The notes beneath the pieces are model-generated. The model did not search any database, had not been told where the DNA came from, and saw only the letters and a program-made list of their open reading frames with translations. Position numbers and translations under genes: made by a program. Of a stretch of DNA of 12,582 nucleotides, positions 1-7,403 are shown piece after piece. Location of the stretch: positions 1-12,582 of the forward strand of contig CAKQHH010000036.1 of assembly GCA_934234035.1 (NCBI GenBank). Reading direction: 5' to 3'. The DNA comes from an uncultured Clostridia bacterium. GTDB lineage: Bacteria > Bacillota > Clostridia > Peptostreptococcales > Anaerovoracaceae. The stretch's first letter is position 1. Each line of letters starts with the position of its first letter.

Positions 1-63
1 AGTCTCAATTACAGTATAGTGGCGAATCCACGATATTACAAATGTGAGGTCATTTCATATTAT

Positions 64-179
64 CTTGTTCCTTCGTCGACGGGCACCACGCCCTCGGGCA
101 CGAACCGGCCTTCCGTTGATCCGGCGTGGTGCTTCACCTCCCGCAAACCCTTGTTCCTTCGTCGACGGGCACCACGCCC
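64..179. repeat. 30-bp direct repeat with an inverted core copy between the two copies
   Basis: A 30-bp sequence at 64-93 recurs exactly at 150-179, an 86-bp period. It includes the palindrome GTCGAC and the core GCACCACGCC. The reverse complement of the core, GGCGTGGTGC, lies between the copies at 123-132, so the middle arm can pair with either the left core (83-92) or the right core (169-178). Both copies are followed by a related CCGGCC tail. I see no gene here; reading frames across the region are short and repeat-derived. It lies downstream of the terminator of the EF-G-like gene. It could be a remnant of a small mobile or palindromic element, or two recombination or protein-binding sites. 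The repeat itself is certain, its nature is not. Confidence 0.75.
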
Positions 180-207
180 CCGAGCCGGCCGCACTTACAC
201 AGACGTT

Positions 208-228
208 GGAAACGGCTCGGCCGTTTCC
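208..228. other. Perfect 9-bp hairpin
   Basis: GGAAACGGC (208-216) and GCCGTTTCC (220-228) form a perfect 9-bp stem around a 3-nt loop. Neither strand has a convincing T-run directly after it, so I do not call it an intrinsic terminator. It sits just beyond the terminator of the EF-G-like gene and could be a backup transcript-end structure or part of the repeat region at 64-179. Confidence 0.6.
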
Positions 229-241
229 TTCTGCTCCCCAC

Positions 242-280
242 AAAAAGCAAAAAGCGCATTGCACGTACCGTGCAATGCGC
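242..280 (-). terminator. Intrinsic terminator of the EF-G-like gene
   Basis: A perfect 12-bp stem (254-265 with 269-280, 3-nt loop) is followed on the minus strand by TTTTTGCTTTTT (242-253). It lies 35 bp beyond the stop codon of the EF-G-like gene. It has all the marks of a strong Rho-independent terminator for minus-strand transcription and ends the asnS/EF-G side of the window. Confidence 0.93.
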
Positions 281-287
281 CTCTCTT

Positions 288-323
288 CTCAATGATCCTA
301 TTTGTCTCAATGATTCTATTTGT
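288..323. repeat. 18-bp tandem duplication spanning a stop codon
   Basis: Two adjacent 18-bp units (288-305 and 306-323) differ at one base. The second unit contains the TAG stop of the EF-G-like gene, so the duplication copied the final codon and stop into the 3' untranslated region. It looks like a recent slippage duplication with no clear function. Confidence 0.75.
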
Positions 324-2265
324 GTTCCTTTTCCACCTCGGCCTTGTGAGCTTCGATGACCTTTTCTGCCAGGTGAGCCGGAAGCTCTTCATACTTGGAG
401 AATTCCACGGTGAAGGTTCCTCTTGCCTGAGTCATTGCTCTCAGAACGATTGCGTAATCGAAGAGCTCGGACTGCGGTGCTTCTGCCAGCAGTTTGGTTT
501 TGCCGTTGTCCGTCGGCTCCATGCCCAGGATGCGGCCTCTTCTCTTGTTCATGTCGCCCATCACATCGCCGGTGTACTTTTCCGGAACGGTGATTTCCAG
601 CTTCATGATTGGCTCCAGCAGGCAAGGATTTGCCGCTACGATACCTTTCTTGAATGCCAGGGAAGCGGCAATCTTGAAGGATACTTCGTTGGAGTCCACG
701 TCGTGATAAGAACCGTCGTAAAGAACAGCCTTTACGTTCTGAACCTTGCATCCTGCCAGAGGACCCTTGTCCATGCATTCCAGCAATCCCTTTTCAACCG
801 CCGGAACGTAGTTCTTCGGAATGGATCCGCCGAACAGCTCTTCGGAGAATTCAAAGTTCTGCTGAGATGGGGAGAACCGAATCCATACGTCGCCGTACTG
901 ACCGGCACCGCCGGACTGCTTCTTGTGCTTACCCTGTACATCGGAAGAGCCCTTGATGGTCTCTCTGTATGCGATCTTCTGCGGAATTACCTTTACGGAT
1001 ACGCCGTATCTCTCCTTCAGCTTTGCACGGATGATACCGATCTGGATATCGCCCTGGCCGCCCAGGAGGGACTGGTGTGTCTCCACGTTTCTTTCCAGTA
1101 CGAAGGACGGATCTTCTTCCATCAGCTTGTGCAGACCCTGTGCCATCTTCTCCTCGTCCTTCTTCTCTGCCGGCTCAACAGCAACGAAGTAGTTCGGCTT
1201 CGGGAAGTTGATTCCCGGCATGGTTACCGCTTTCGCCTTGAGGCACAGCGTATCGCCGGTTTTGGTGTGCTGCAGCTTTGCCAGAGCCACCATGTCGCCG
1301 GCCGGAACTTCCGTCGCGTTCTCCTGATGCTTACCTCTTACGAAGAACATGGAACCCAGCTTCTCGGATTTCTGTGATCTCGGGTTGTACAGCTCCTGTC
1401 CCAGCTTAACCGTTCCGGAGAGAACCTTTGCGTAGGAGATTTTTCCCATAAAAGGATCTGCGATTGTCTTGTAGACATACATTACCGGGTCGGCGCTGAC
1501 GTCGGTGATGACCTCCACGTCTTCGTCCTTGCTGTTCTTTCCGATATATGGCGCGTGCTTGGACGGAGTCGGCACGTATCTGGAGATGGAACGCAGTACT
1601 TCATCGATTCCTTCGCCGGTAAGGCTGGAGGCCTTGATGATCGGAACGATATCACCGTTGGCAATACCATCCATCAGACCGTTGGTGAATTCTTCATCGG
1701 TGAACGGTTCGTCGTTGAAGAATTTCTCCATCAGCGCTTCGTCGGTACCTGCAACCGCTTCTCTCAGCGCATCCTCGTCCTCGTCGGTAACCACAGAATT
1801 GCCGAACTTCTCGCGAATCTGCTCTATCAGCTTGTCGCAGTCAACATTGTCTTTATCTATTTTTGTGAGGACCATGAATTTAGGTGTATCCGTTTCACTG
1901 CAAAGCTCCCATGCCTTCTCAGTACCCACCTGAATTCCTTCGGATGCGTCTACCATAATAATAGCCGCACTGACCGTACTCATTGCCGAATCTACTTCGC
2001 CAACGAAGTCGAAGAATCCCGGGGTATCCAGGAAGTTGTACTTATAACCATTGTACTCTACCGGTACCATCGTCGTATTGATGGAATATTTTTTCTCGAT
2101 TTCCATCTTGTCATAGTCGGACACGGTATTTCCGTCTTCCACTTTGCCCAGGCGGTTGATTACTTTTGTCGCGAGTAATGCCGCCTCCAGAAAGGTCGTT
2201 TTACCACATCCGCCATGTCCCAGCAGTACAACGTTTCTGATTTTGTCACTTGAATAACCTTTCAT
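316..2265 (-). CDS. Divergent elongation factor G-like translational GTPase
   Basis: A 649-residue ribosome-associated GTPase of the EF-G family. The G domain carries G1 GHGGCGKTT (residues 16-24), G3 DTPG (80-83), G4 TKID (134-137) and a G5-like ASSL further on. Domain IV is recognisable by DGSYHDVDSNE and domain V by MGDMNKRRGRI, so the overall EF-G layout (G, II, III, IV, V) is kept. Canonical EF-G has a His-Asp-containing P-loop and an RGITI switch I; here the P-loop reads HGGCGK and the switch I region reads KKYSINTT, and the protein is about 40 residues shorter than classical FusA. This fits the second EF-G-like paralogue found in many Clostridia rather than the housekeeping FusA, which usually sits in the str operon with rpsL/rpsG. 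The start at 2265 is chosen because AGGAGG lies 5 nt upstream; an upstream in-frame start at 2313 lacks such support. asnS is upstream on the same strand and a terminator follows. The family is sure; the exact role (elongation, ribosome rescue, stress translation) is unknown. Confidence 0.9.
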   Translation of the reverse strand: MKGYSSDKIRNVVLLGHGGCGKTTFLEAALLATKVINRLGKVEDGNTVSDYDKMEIEKKYSINTTMVPVEYNGYKYNFLDTPGFFDFVGEVDSAMSTVSAAIIMVDASEGIQVGTEKAWELCSETDTPKFMVLTKIDKDNVDCDKLIEQIREKFGNSVVTDEDEDALREAVAGTDEALMEKFFNDEPFTDEEFTNGLMDGIANGDIVPIIKASSLTGEGIDEVLRSISRYVPTPSKHAPYIGKNSKDEDVEVITDVSADPVMYVYKTIADPFMGKISYAKVLSGTVKLGQELYNPRSQKSEKLGSMFFVRGKHQENATEVPAGDMVALAKLQHTKTGDTLCLKAKAVTMPGINFPKPNYFVAVEPAEKKDEEKMAQGLHKLMEEDPSFVLERNVETHQSLLGGQGDIQIGIIRAKLKERYGVSVKVIPQKIAYRETIKGSSDVQGKHKKQSGGAGQYGDVWIRFSPSQQNFEFSEELFGGSIPKNYVPAVEKGLLECMDKGPLAGCKVQNVKAVLYDGSYHDVDSNEVSFKIAASLAFKKGIVAANPCLLEPIMKLEITVPEKYTGDVMGDMNKRRGRILGMEPTDNGKTKLLAEAPQSELFDYAIVLRAMTQARGTFTVEFSKYEELPAHLAEKVIEAHKAEVEKEHK

Positions 2266-2387
2266 AGTATCCTCCTGTAATTTACAACCGATATGTTTTT
2301 TGCCCGAGGGCAAGTCGGTTCATATTGATTGCCTGCCGGCATTCATCAATACAGGTATATTTAAATACGAAGCCGCAGGCAGTGTTT
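2266..2387 (-). other. Structured spacer between asnS and the EF-G-like gene
   Basis: This 122-bp spacer has two stem-loops on the minus strand. One pairs GCCTGC-GGC near the asnS end with GCCGGCAGGC (one bulge), enclosing an AT-rich loop of about 33 nt. The second is TTGCC-CTCG-GGCAA, nested inside AACCGA/TCGGTT. Neither is followed by a T-run in the minus direction, so I see no intrinsic terminator after asnS. The only promoter-like match (TTGATG, 17 nt, AATATG) is weak. Either the two genes are cotranscribed or the downstream gene has a promoter I cannot recognise. The AGGAGG for the EF-G-like gene is at 2271-2276. Confidence 0.5.
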
Positions 2388-3782
2388 TTAGAACTCCGCA
2401 CTCTTTGGAGTTCTTGGGAATGGCAGCACGTCGCGGATATTGCTCATACCCGTTAAGTACATGATCATTCTCTCAAAGCCCAGGCCGTATCCGGCATGTT
2501 TCACGCCGCCGTAACGACGAAGATCCAGATACCACTCATAGCCGTTTTCGCTGATTCCCAGCTCTTTCATCCGCGCTTCCAGCACGTCCAGACGTTCCTC
2601 TCTCTGGCTTCCGCCGATGATTTCGCCTACGCCCGGCACCAGCATATCGCACGCTGCAACGGTCTTTCCGTCATCGTTGAGGCGCATGTAGAACGCCTTG
2701 CAGTCCTTCGGATAATCCGTTACGAAAATCGGTTTCTTGTACACTTCCTCTGTCAGATAACGCTCGTGTTCCGTCTGAAGCTCCAGTCCCCATTCAACCG
2801 GATACTGGAATTCCTTACCGGACTTCTGCAGGATTTCAACCGCTTCCGTGTAAGTTACCCGTTCAAAGCTGGAGTTCACGATGTGATCCAAGCGCTCCAA
2901 GAGACCCTTGTCGATGAACTGATTGAAGAAGTTCATCTCCTCCGGTGCGTGCTCCAGCGTATAGGTGATGATGTATTTAACCATTGCCTCGGCAAGGTCC
3001 ATGTCGTCCTGAAGATCCGCAAAAGCAATCTCCGGTTCGATCATCCAGAATTCCGATGCGTGTCTCGCGGTGTTGGAGTTCTCCGCACGGAATGTCGGGC
3101 CAAAAGTATATACGTTGCGGAACGCCAGCGCAAAGGCTTCCGCTTCCAGCTGTCCGGATACGGTCAGATTGGTTTCTTTTCCGAAGAAGTCCTGGGAGTA
3201 GTCAATCTTTCCGTCCTCTGTTCTCGGCAGATTGTCCGGATCCAATGTGGTTACCTGGAACATTTCGCCGGCACCCTCTGCATCACTTCCGGTGATGATT
3301 GGCGCGTGAACGTAGACGAAATTCTGTTCCTGGAAGAATTTATGAATTGCATACGCAACGATGCTGCGCACTCTGTATACGGCGGAGAAGGTGTTGCTTC
3401 TCGGTCTCAGGTGCGCGATTTCACGCATGAATTCCATGGTATGGCGCTTCTTCTGCAGCGGGTAATCCGACTGAGAGTCCGCTTCCACCACGATTTCTTT
3501 CGCTTTGATTTCAAACGGCTGCTTTGCTTCCGGAGTCAGCGCCAGAGTTCCTCGTACCGTTACGCCGGCTGCCAGATGCACCTTGGAAATTTCGGTAAAA
3601 TTAGCCAGATTGTCCGCTTCGTATACCACCTGCAGCGGAGTGAAGAACGTTCCGTCATTGATGGACAGGAATCCAAACTGATTCGAACTTCTGTTGCCTC
3701 GAACCCATCCGTGGACTACCACTTCCTGATCGCCGTACTTCTCCTTGTTTCTGAATAATTCCCTGATTTCAATATCCTTCAT
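2388..3782 (-). CDS. asnS: Asparaginyl-tRNA synthetase
   Basis: A cytosolic class IIb aminoacyl-tRNA synthetase that charges tRNA(Asn) with asparagine using ATP. The 464-residue length is normal. An N-terminal OB-fold anticodon-binding domain covers about residues 18-105 ([11 protein letters not shown]). The class II catalytic core carries motif 2 as [11 protein letters not shown] (231-241), followed by [11 protein letters not shown]. Motif 3 is [14 protein letters not shown] (from 433), and the protein ends with the family-typical [12 protein letters not shown]. The absence of an aspartyl-type GAD insertion and the short linker at 180-200 fit AsnRS rather than AspRS. The start is supported by AGGAGGGG 9 nt upstream. 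It has an extended -10 promoter at 3851-3859 and a leader of about 60 nt with no T-box, which is worth noting because synthetase genes in Firmicutes often have one. The EF-G-like gene follows on the same strand. Confidence 0.97.
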   Translation of the reverse strand: MKDIEIRELFRNKEKYGDQEVVVHGWVRGNRSSNQFGFLSINDGTFFTPLQVVYEADNLANFTEISKVHLAAGVTVRGTLALTPEAKQPFEIKAKEIVVEADSQSDYPLQKKRHTMEFMREIAHLRPRSNTFSAVYRVRSIVAYAIHKFFQEQNFVYVHAPIITGSDAEGAGEMFQVTTLDPDNLPRTEDGKIDYSQDFFGKETNLTVSGQLEAEAFALAFRNVYTFGPTFRAENSNTARHASEFWMIEPEIAFADLQDDMDLAEAMVKYIITYTLEHAPEEMNFFNQFIDKGLLERLDHIVNSSFERVTYTEAVEILQKSGKEFQYPVEWGLELQTEHERYLTEEVYKKPIFVTDYPKDCKAFYMRLNDDGKTVAACDMLVPGVGEIIGGSQREERLDVLEARMKELGISENGYEWYLDLRRYGGVKHAGYGLGFERMIMYLTGMSNIRDVLPFPRTPKSAEF

Positions 3783-3850
3783 GGGTATATTCCCCTCCTA
3801 ATTATAAATCGTATTGTGTCTGCTTACATAAATTTAAGCTTCCAGTTATG

Positions 3851-3859
3851 ATTATAACA
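3851..3859 (-). promoter_or_regulatory. Extended -10 promoter of asnS
   Basis: On the minus strand TGTTATAAT is a perfect TATAAT preceded by the extended -10 TG one base upstream. No good -35 lies 17 nt further up (TAGCTA), as is usual for extended -10 promoters. It would start transcription near 3845, about 63 nt ahead of the asnS ATG. The region is AT-rich and has no competing gene on this strand. Confidence 0.7.
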
Positions 3860-3946
3860 TAGAGCCTATTTTTTAGCTATATAAAAAGGGCGGCTGTACA
3901 TACCATAATTTACAATATTTTTAGCGAAACCGATGACAAATTCTAC

Positions 3947-3975
3947 TTGAACATCATTTCTCGGGATGCTGTACT
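3947..3975 (+). promoter_or_regulatory. Candidate promoter of the plus-strand small ORF
   Basis: TTGAAC (3947-3952), a 17-nt spacer and TGTACT (3970-3975) match the vegetative consensus at 4 of 6 in each hexamer. The predicted start near 3982 gives about 32 nt of leader before the small ORF at 4014. The hexamer matches are moderate; the spacing and position are what support it. Confidence 0.4.
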
Positions 3976-4013
3976 TTCAAAGTCAATAAACTCAAGCAAA
4001 GGAGGCGAAATAT

Positions 4014-4091
4014 ATGGACGGTTGTGACAGTCGAAGTCGAAAAACATATAATGATGGATTGAGACTTGGAGTCGGTTTCAAGTGTCTGTAA
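4014..4091 (+). CDS. Small ORF, 25 residues, function unknown
   Basis: A 25-codon ORF with an unusually good ribosome binding site: AAAGGAGG ends 8 nt before the ATG, better than most large genes here. It is the only plus-strand gene candidate in the window, sits between a plausible promoter (3947-3975) and a strong terminator (4107-4174), and is divergent from asnS. The peptide is basic, with Cys at 4 and 24 and a Gly-rich second half (NDGLRLGVGFK). It has no signal peptide or membrane segment. I do not recognise a family. The tail faintly resembles the end of formylglycine-generating-enzyme/C-type-lectin folds (arginines followed by a Gly-Phe), so it could be a remnant of a decayed gene, but nothing upstream supports a longer coding region. 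Alternatives are a small regulatory peptide or the coding part of a dual-function small RNA. Confidence 0.45.
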   Translation: MDGCDSRSRKTYNDGLRLGVGFKCL

Positions 4092-4106
4092 TTGCGCCAT
4101 TTATAG

Positions 4107-4174
4107 AAAAAACTGCATCGGTCAGCAACCGCTTGACTCGTCAAGCGAATGTTGCTTCCCGGTGCAGTTTTTTT
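4107..4174. terminator. Strong bidirectional intrinsic terminator
   Basis: A long near-perfect hairpin made of three stacked stems: ACTGCATCGG/CCGGTGCAGT (4112-4121 with 4159-4168), AGCAAC/GTTGCT (4124-4129 with 4151-4156) and CGCTTGAC/GTCAAGCG (4130-4137 with 4140-4147). It is followed by seven T on the plus strand (4168-4174) and six T on the minus strand (4107-4112 read in reverse). It ends the small plus-strand ORF on one side and the rrf2-to-prsW operon, whose last stop codon is 10 bp away, on the other. Confidence 0.93.
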
Positions 4175-4184
4175 CATATCCATA

Positions 4185-4874
4185 CTAAAGCGGCCGGTCT
4201 TGCCGTTCCATCTCGTTCACCTTCTTGTAGGCCGCCACATCCAGCACCACGATGAATGCCAGGAAAATGATGGTCCAAATCGGCTCCTTCATGGATGCGC
4301 AGAAATCGTAAAATCCATGCAGCAGCATCGGAATCCGGATGGCGTTGCGAAGGTGTTTTTTCCGCAGGGTCAGATTCCCGTGCACCTCGTAGTACTTTGC
4401 CAGGCTGAAGGAGATGCCCATGTAGATGGCAAAGATGCAGTGGCCCGGGATGGAGGTGACCGCACGAACCCCCGCCGTGGCCAGTCCATACTCCATCACG
4501 TAGAGCACGTTCTCCGCGGCGGCAAATCCGATGGATACCGCTACCGCGTAGACGATGCCGTCGAAAGTGTAGTTGAAGGCCGGGTGGTTCCAGGAACCCT
4601 TCTTTAGGGCGAAGTACTTCACCCCTTCTTCCACCAAGCCCACGCAGAAGAAATTTTCCACCAGGATGAACAGGGTGGTTTTCGGGGAGATGACGCTTCC
4701 CACCGTACCAATCAGAACGCTTTCCAGAAAGGCCGCCGGGACGGTGGTCAGCACGCCGAAGAGCAAGAGCTTTACGATTAGGCCGCCCGGCTCCTTTTCC
4801 ACCTTGTCCAGCTTGTAGATTTTAATCATCAGAAACAGCGGCGGCAGCAGCGCTGCCAGCAGTAAAATTGTCAT
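4185..4874 (-). CDS. prsW: PrsW-family intramembrane protease
   Basis: A polytopic membrane protein of 229 residues in the PrsW family of putative intramembrane metalloproteases. The founding member in Bacillus subtilis makes the first cut in the anti-sigma factor RsiW and so releases SigW. Conserved polar residues inside hydrophobic segments are present: EEGVK (82-86), AAEN (119-122), His145 in PGHCIFAIYMG and His186 in LLHGFYD. The N-terminus is a membrane segment (residues 1-20), followed by the family-typical DKVEKEP, and several more hydrophobic spans follow; the last one (about 200-216) is near the C-terminus. I chose the ATG at 4874, which overlaps the rarA stop by 4 nt (ATGA) with AAGGAG upstream; an in-frame ATG at 4895 has a poorer site. 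The substrate is unknown: no anti-sigma factor is encoded in this window. It is the last gene of the operon. B. subtilis PrsW shares the fold, but orthology of function is inferred. Confidence 0.85.
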   Translation of the reverse strand: MTILLLAALLPPLFLMIKIYKLDKVEKEPGGLIVKLLLFGVLTTVPAAFLESVLIGTVGSVISPKTTLFILVENFFCVGLVEEGVKYFALKKGSWNHPAFNYTFDGIVYAVAVSIGFAAAENVLYVMEYGLATAGVRAVTSIPGHCIFAIYMGISFSLAKYYEVHGNLTLRKKHLRNAIRIPMLLHGFYDFCASMKEPIWTIIFLAFIVVLDVAAYKKVNEMERQDRPL

Positions 4875-6214
4875 TTCCGGTGGTTCTCCTTCCATTCTTT
4901 CAGCTGCTCATAGCGAGCCTTGAACCGCCCCTCGTTTCCCTGCTCCGTCGGATTGTAGTACTGCCGATCCTTCAGGGAATCCGGCAGGCACTGCATGGCG
5001 GTGACTTTTTCCTCGAAATCGTGGGCGTACTTGTAGCCCTTTCCGTAATCCAGCTCCTTCATGAGTTTGGTGGGTGCGTTCCGGATGTGCAGCGGCACCG
5101 GCTCCTGCAGGTGCTTCCGGGCATCGTCCCGAGCGGCAAAATAAGCCGTCTCCATGGCGTTGGACTTCGGTGCCAGGGACAGATAAATCACCGCTTCCGT
5201 CAGGTGTACCGAGCACTCCGGCATGCCGATGAAGTGGCAGGCCTGGTAGGCCGCGATGGCAATCTCCATGGCCCGCGGGTCCGCCAGACCCACATCCTCT
5301 GCGGCGAAACGGGTCACCCGCCGCGCCACGTAGAGGGGATCCTCCCCCGCTTCCAGCATGCGCGCCAGCCAGTATACCGCCGCATCCGCATCGGAATTCC
5401 GCATGGATTTGTGCAGGGCGGAAATCAGGTTGTAGTGCTCCTCCCCGTCCTTATCGTACAAAAGCATTTTCTTGGAGGTGCACTGCTCGAAGGTGTCTTG
5501 GGTCACCGTAATGCGCTGGCGCCCGTCCGCCTCCGTGTAGTAGTCTCCGTTGAGAATCAGCATTTCCAGGGTGGACAGCGCCGACCGGGCATCGCCCCCG
5601 GAGAACACGGCAACGGCCCCCAGCATTTCATCGGTGATGACGATGTCCTTGTCCCCGTAGCCCCGAGGATCCCGGATGGCCCGCTTCAGCAAGCCCACCA
5701 CCTCTTCTTTTTGCAGTGCCTTCAGCACGAACACCTTGCATCGGGACAGCAGCGCCCCGTTCACCTCAAAGGACGGATTCTCCGTGGTGGCGCCGATGAG
5801 GATGATGCTTCCCTTTTCCACAAAGGGAAGGAAGGCATCCTGCTGCGCCTTGTTGAAGCGATGAATCTCGTCGATAAAAACAATGGTTCGCTCGCCGAAT
5901 CTCCGGCTCTGCTCCGCTTCCTGCATCACCTGGCGGATTTCCTTAATTCCGCTGGTCACCGCACTGAAGGTGATGAACCGGGACTGGGTAGTATTGGCGA
6001 TTATTTTTGCCAGGGTGGTCTTTCCCACCCCCGGCGGCCCCCAGAAAATCATGGAGGTCACCTGGTCGTTGGCAATCAGATTGGAGAGCACCTTGCCCTT
6101 TCCAATCAGATGCTTCTGGCCGGCGAATTCCTCCAGCGTCCGGGGACGCAATCGCTCCGCCAGCGGCTCGTTCGCCGTCGTATCCACATTGTCAAACATC
6201 GAAATCTGATTCAA
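4871..6214 (-). CDS. rarA: Replication-associated recombination protein RarA (AAA+ ATPase)
   Basis: A cytosolic AAA+ ATPase of the RarA/MgsA/WRNIP1 family that acts at stalled replication forks; the family is related to clamp-loader subunits and forms tetramers. At 447 residues it is full length. Walker A is GPPGVGKTT (59-67), Walker B is IVFIDE (111-116) followed by the family signature [14 protein letters not shown], and sensor 1 is [10 protein letters not shown] (140-149); a [12 protein letters not shown] sensor 2 helix follows. The C-terminal half has the RarA tetramer signatures ([34 protein letters not shown]). The start appears to be TTG at 6214, with AAAGGA 8 nt upstream; the in-frame ATG five codons later (6199) has no recognisable site. 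It lies 19 bp after the phosphatase gene and overlaps prsW by 4 bp, so it is translated from the same operon as the redox-sensor genes, an unusual partnership. In B. subtilis rarA also neighbours an Rrf2-family gene (cymR). Confidence 0.96.
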   Translation of the reverse strand: MNQISMFDNVDTTANEPLAERLRPRTLEEFAGQKHLIGKGKVLSNLIANDQVTSMIFWGPPGVGKTTLAKIIANTTQSRFITFSAVTSGIKEIRQVMQEAEQSRRFGERTIVFIDEIHRFNKAQQDAFLPFVEKGSIILIGATTENPSFEVNGALLSRCKVFVLKALQKEEVVGLLKRAIRDPRGYGDKDIVITDEMLGAVAVFSGGDARSALSTLEMLILNGDYYTEADGRQRITVTQDTFEQCTSKKMLLYDKDGEEHYNLISALHKSMRNSDADAAVYWLARMLEAGEDPLYVARRVTRFAAEDVGLADPRAMEIAIAAYQACHFIGMPECSVHLTEAVIYLSLAPKSNAMETAYFAARDDARKHLQEPVPLHIRNAPTKLMKELDYGKGYKYAHDFEEKVTAMQCLPDSLKDRQYYNPTEQGNEGRFKARYEQLKEWKENHRK

Positions 6215-6233
6215 TCTCTAATTCCTTTCGTTT

Positions 6234-7403
6234 TTAGAAATAACTGACCTTTACGCTCTTTCCCATTTTCCGGAGGCACTGGGACAGCTCCTCCACCAGG
6301 GACATCTTCACGTTAAAATTAATGCTCACATCCTGATGGGCCGGGTTCACTGCACGACCCACGAAGAAGTTGATATCCGTCGCCTCTTCAAAGAGGATTC
6401 GGCTAATCAGCGCCGAGGCATCGTGCTGCACGCTCCATTCGATGTAGGACTCGTCCCGGGAGACGTAGTCCTTGGCGTATTTCAGCACCTTATCGATAGT
6501 CACCACGCCTTCCGTCACCAGGTCCACCCCGTCGATTTCCGACATGGGCGGTGCCCCCTTCACGTTGTACTTCGTGCTGGTGCGAATGCTCTTTCCCAGA
6601 TATTCCGCCGCAATGGACGCGGTGGTTCCGCCGCAGACGATGTGCTTGCCCGCTTTGGAGAAGAACAGGGACATCATCCGGTCGCAGTCGTCCCGGTTCG
6701 CCGGCGGCCCGAAGATCAGGTTCACCTGAGACCGCTTGATCACCCGAACGATGCAGGCCGTGGTGTCGTCGATTGGCTTGCCGTCGTACAGTTTGTTGCA
6801 CTCCTCAATCAGGATGGACGCCAGGGTTTTGGCGGTATAGCCGATGGGAGAAATGGTCTCCATGAAATCCCCGATTTCCTTTTCCGTCCAGTTCTTGTTG
6901 TAGCTCAGCGTGTCGTTGGCCCCCGGGCAGCCGTCGCTCATGGCGATAAAAATATCATTTTCCCGCAACGGGATTTCCGACCGATAGATTTTCTTTCCGT
7001 CGATGATGCTCTCGATCTTCGGATAATCCACCACCTTGCAGTCCCGAATCATGATGACCAGCGGGTTATCGTACTGAATCAGGCTCATGGTCTCGTTCTC
7101 GATGATGTGCATGATGGTGAAGGTGGAATAGGCCACCCCGTACTCCGAGCTGATGGGAAGGGTGGCGGCGATGGTATGCACGCACTCCTCCAGGGACAGG
7201 CCCTGGGCCATCATGGTGGAAATGATCTTTGCGGTGAGGGTGGACAGGATGCTGGCCTTCACGCCGCTCTTCAGTCCGTCCGCCAGCACCACCACTTTGG
7301 AATCGCTGTTCTCCTGCTGCACCACATCCACATGGTCCCCGCACAGATACTCTCCGTAATGGTTGATGCTCTTGTATCCGATGTCAACGCTTAAATCATT
7401 CAT
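6234..7403 (-). CDS. SpoIIE/PP2C-type serine phosphatase with an extra C-terminal domain
   Basis: A 389-residue soluble protein. The first 220 residues or so form a PP2C-type phosphatase domain of the SpoIIE/RsbU kind, with the metal-binding acidic motifs in place: Gly-Asp at 22-23, LADG (40-43), MSDG (155-158) and DDTT (212-215). It is therefore likely active on phosphoserine or phosphothreonine in a partner protein. Residues 225-389 form a second domain that I cannot name, with GPPANRDD, VCGGTTASIAAEYLG and a C-terminal helix-rich part. There is no membrane segment. The gene starts at 7403 with AAGGAG upstream, overlaps the hydrogenase-like gene by 8 bp and is thus translationally coupled to it. 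Phosphatases of this type are known next to group C (sensory) [FeFe]-hydrogenases, so it is the probable output of that sensor. Its target, perhaps an anti-anti-sigma-type protein, is not encoded here. Confidence 0.85.
   Translation of the reverse strand: MNDLSVDIGYKSINHYGEYLCGDHVDVVQQENSDSKVVVLADGLKSGVKASILSTLTAKIISTMMAQGLSLEECVHTIAATLPISSEYGVAYSTFTIMHIIENETMSLIQYDNPLVIMIRDCKVVDYPKIESIIDGKKIYRSEIPLRENDIFIAMSDGCPGANDTLSYNKNWTEKEIGDFMETISPIGYTAKTLASILIEECNKLYDGKPIDDTTACIVRVIKRSQVNLIFGPPANRDDCDRMMSLFFSKAGKHIVCGGTTASIAAEYLGKSIRTSTKYNVKGAPPMSEIDGVDLVTEGVVTIDKVLKYAKDYVSRDESYIEWSVQHDASALISRILFEEATDINFFVGRAVNPAHQDVSINFNVKMSLVEELSQCLRKMGKSVKVSYF

Noticed and set aside
64..179. CRISPR array
   Set aside because: Only two copies of the direct repeat, and the sequence between them contains an inverted copy of the repeat core rather than a unique spacer.
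19..1377. Long plus-strand ORF (452 codons) overlapping the EF-G-like gene
   Set aside because: It is an antisense shadow of a well-supported minus-strand gene; no family resemblance and no ribosome binding site.
2290..2315. Intrinsic terminator after asnS (GGGCAA stem next to a T-run)
   Set aside because: The T-run precedes the stem on the plus strand and reads as A-run after it on the minus strand, the wrong order for minus-strand termination.
3783..3850. T-box leader ahead of asnS
   Set aside because: The leader from the extended -10 promoter is only about 60 nt, with no T-box sequence and no terminator/antiterminator pair.
4868..6247. 459-codon plus-strand ORF opposite rarA
   Set aside because: Shadow of rarA in a GC-biased frame; the minus-strand protein has all RarA motifs.
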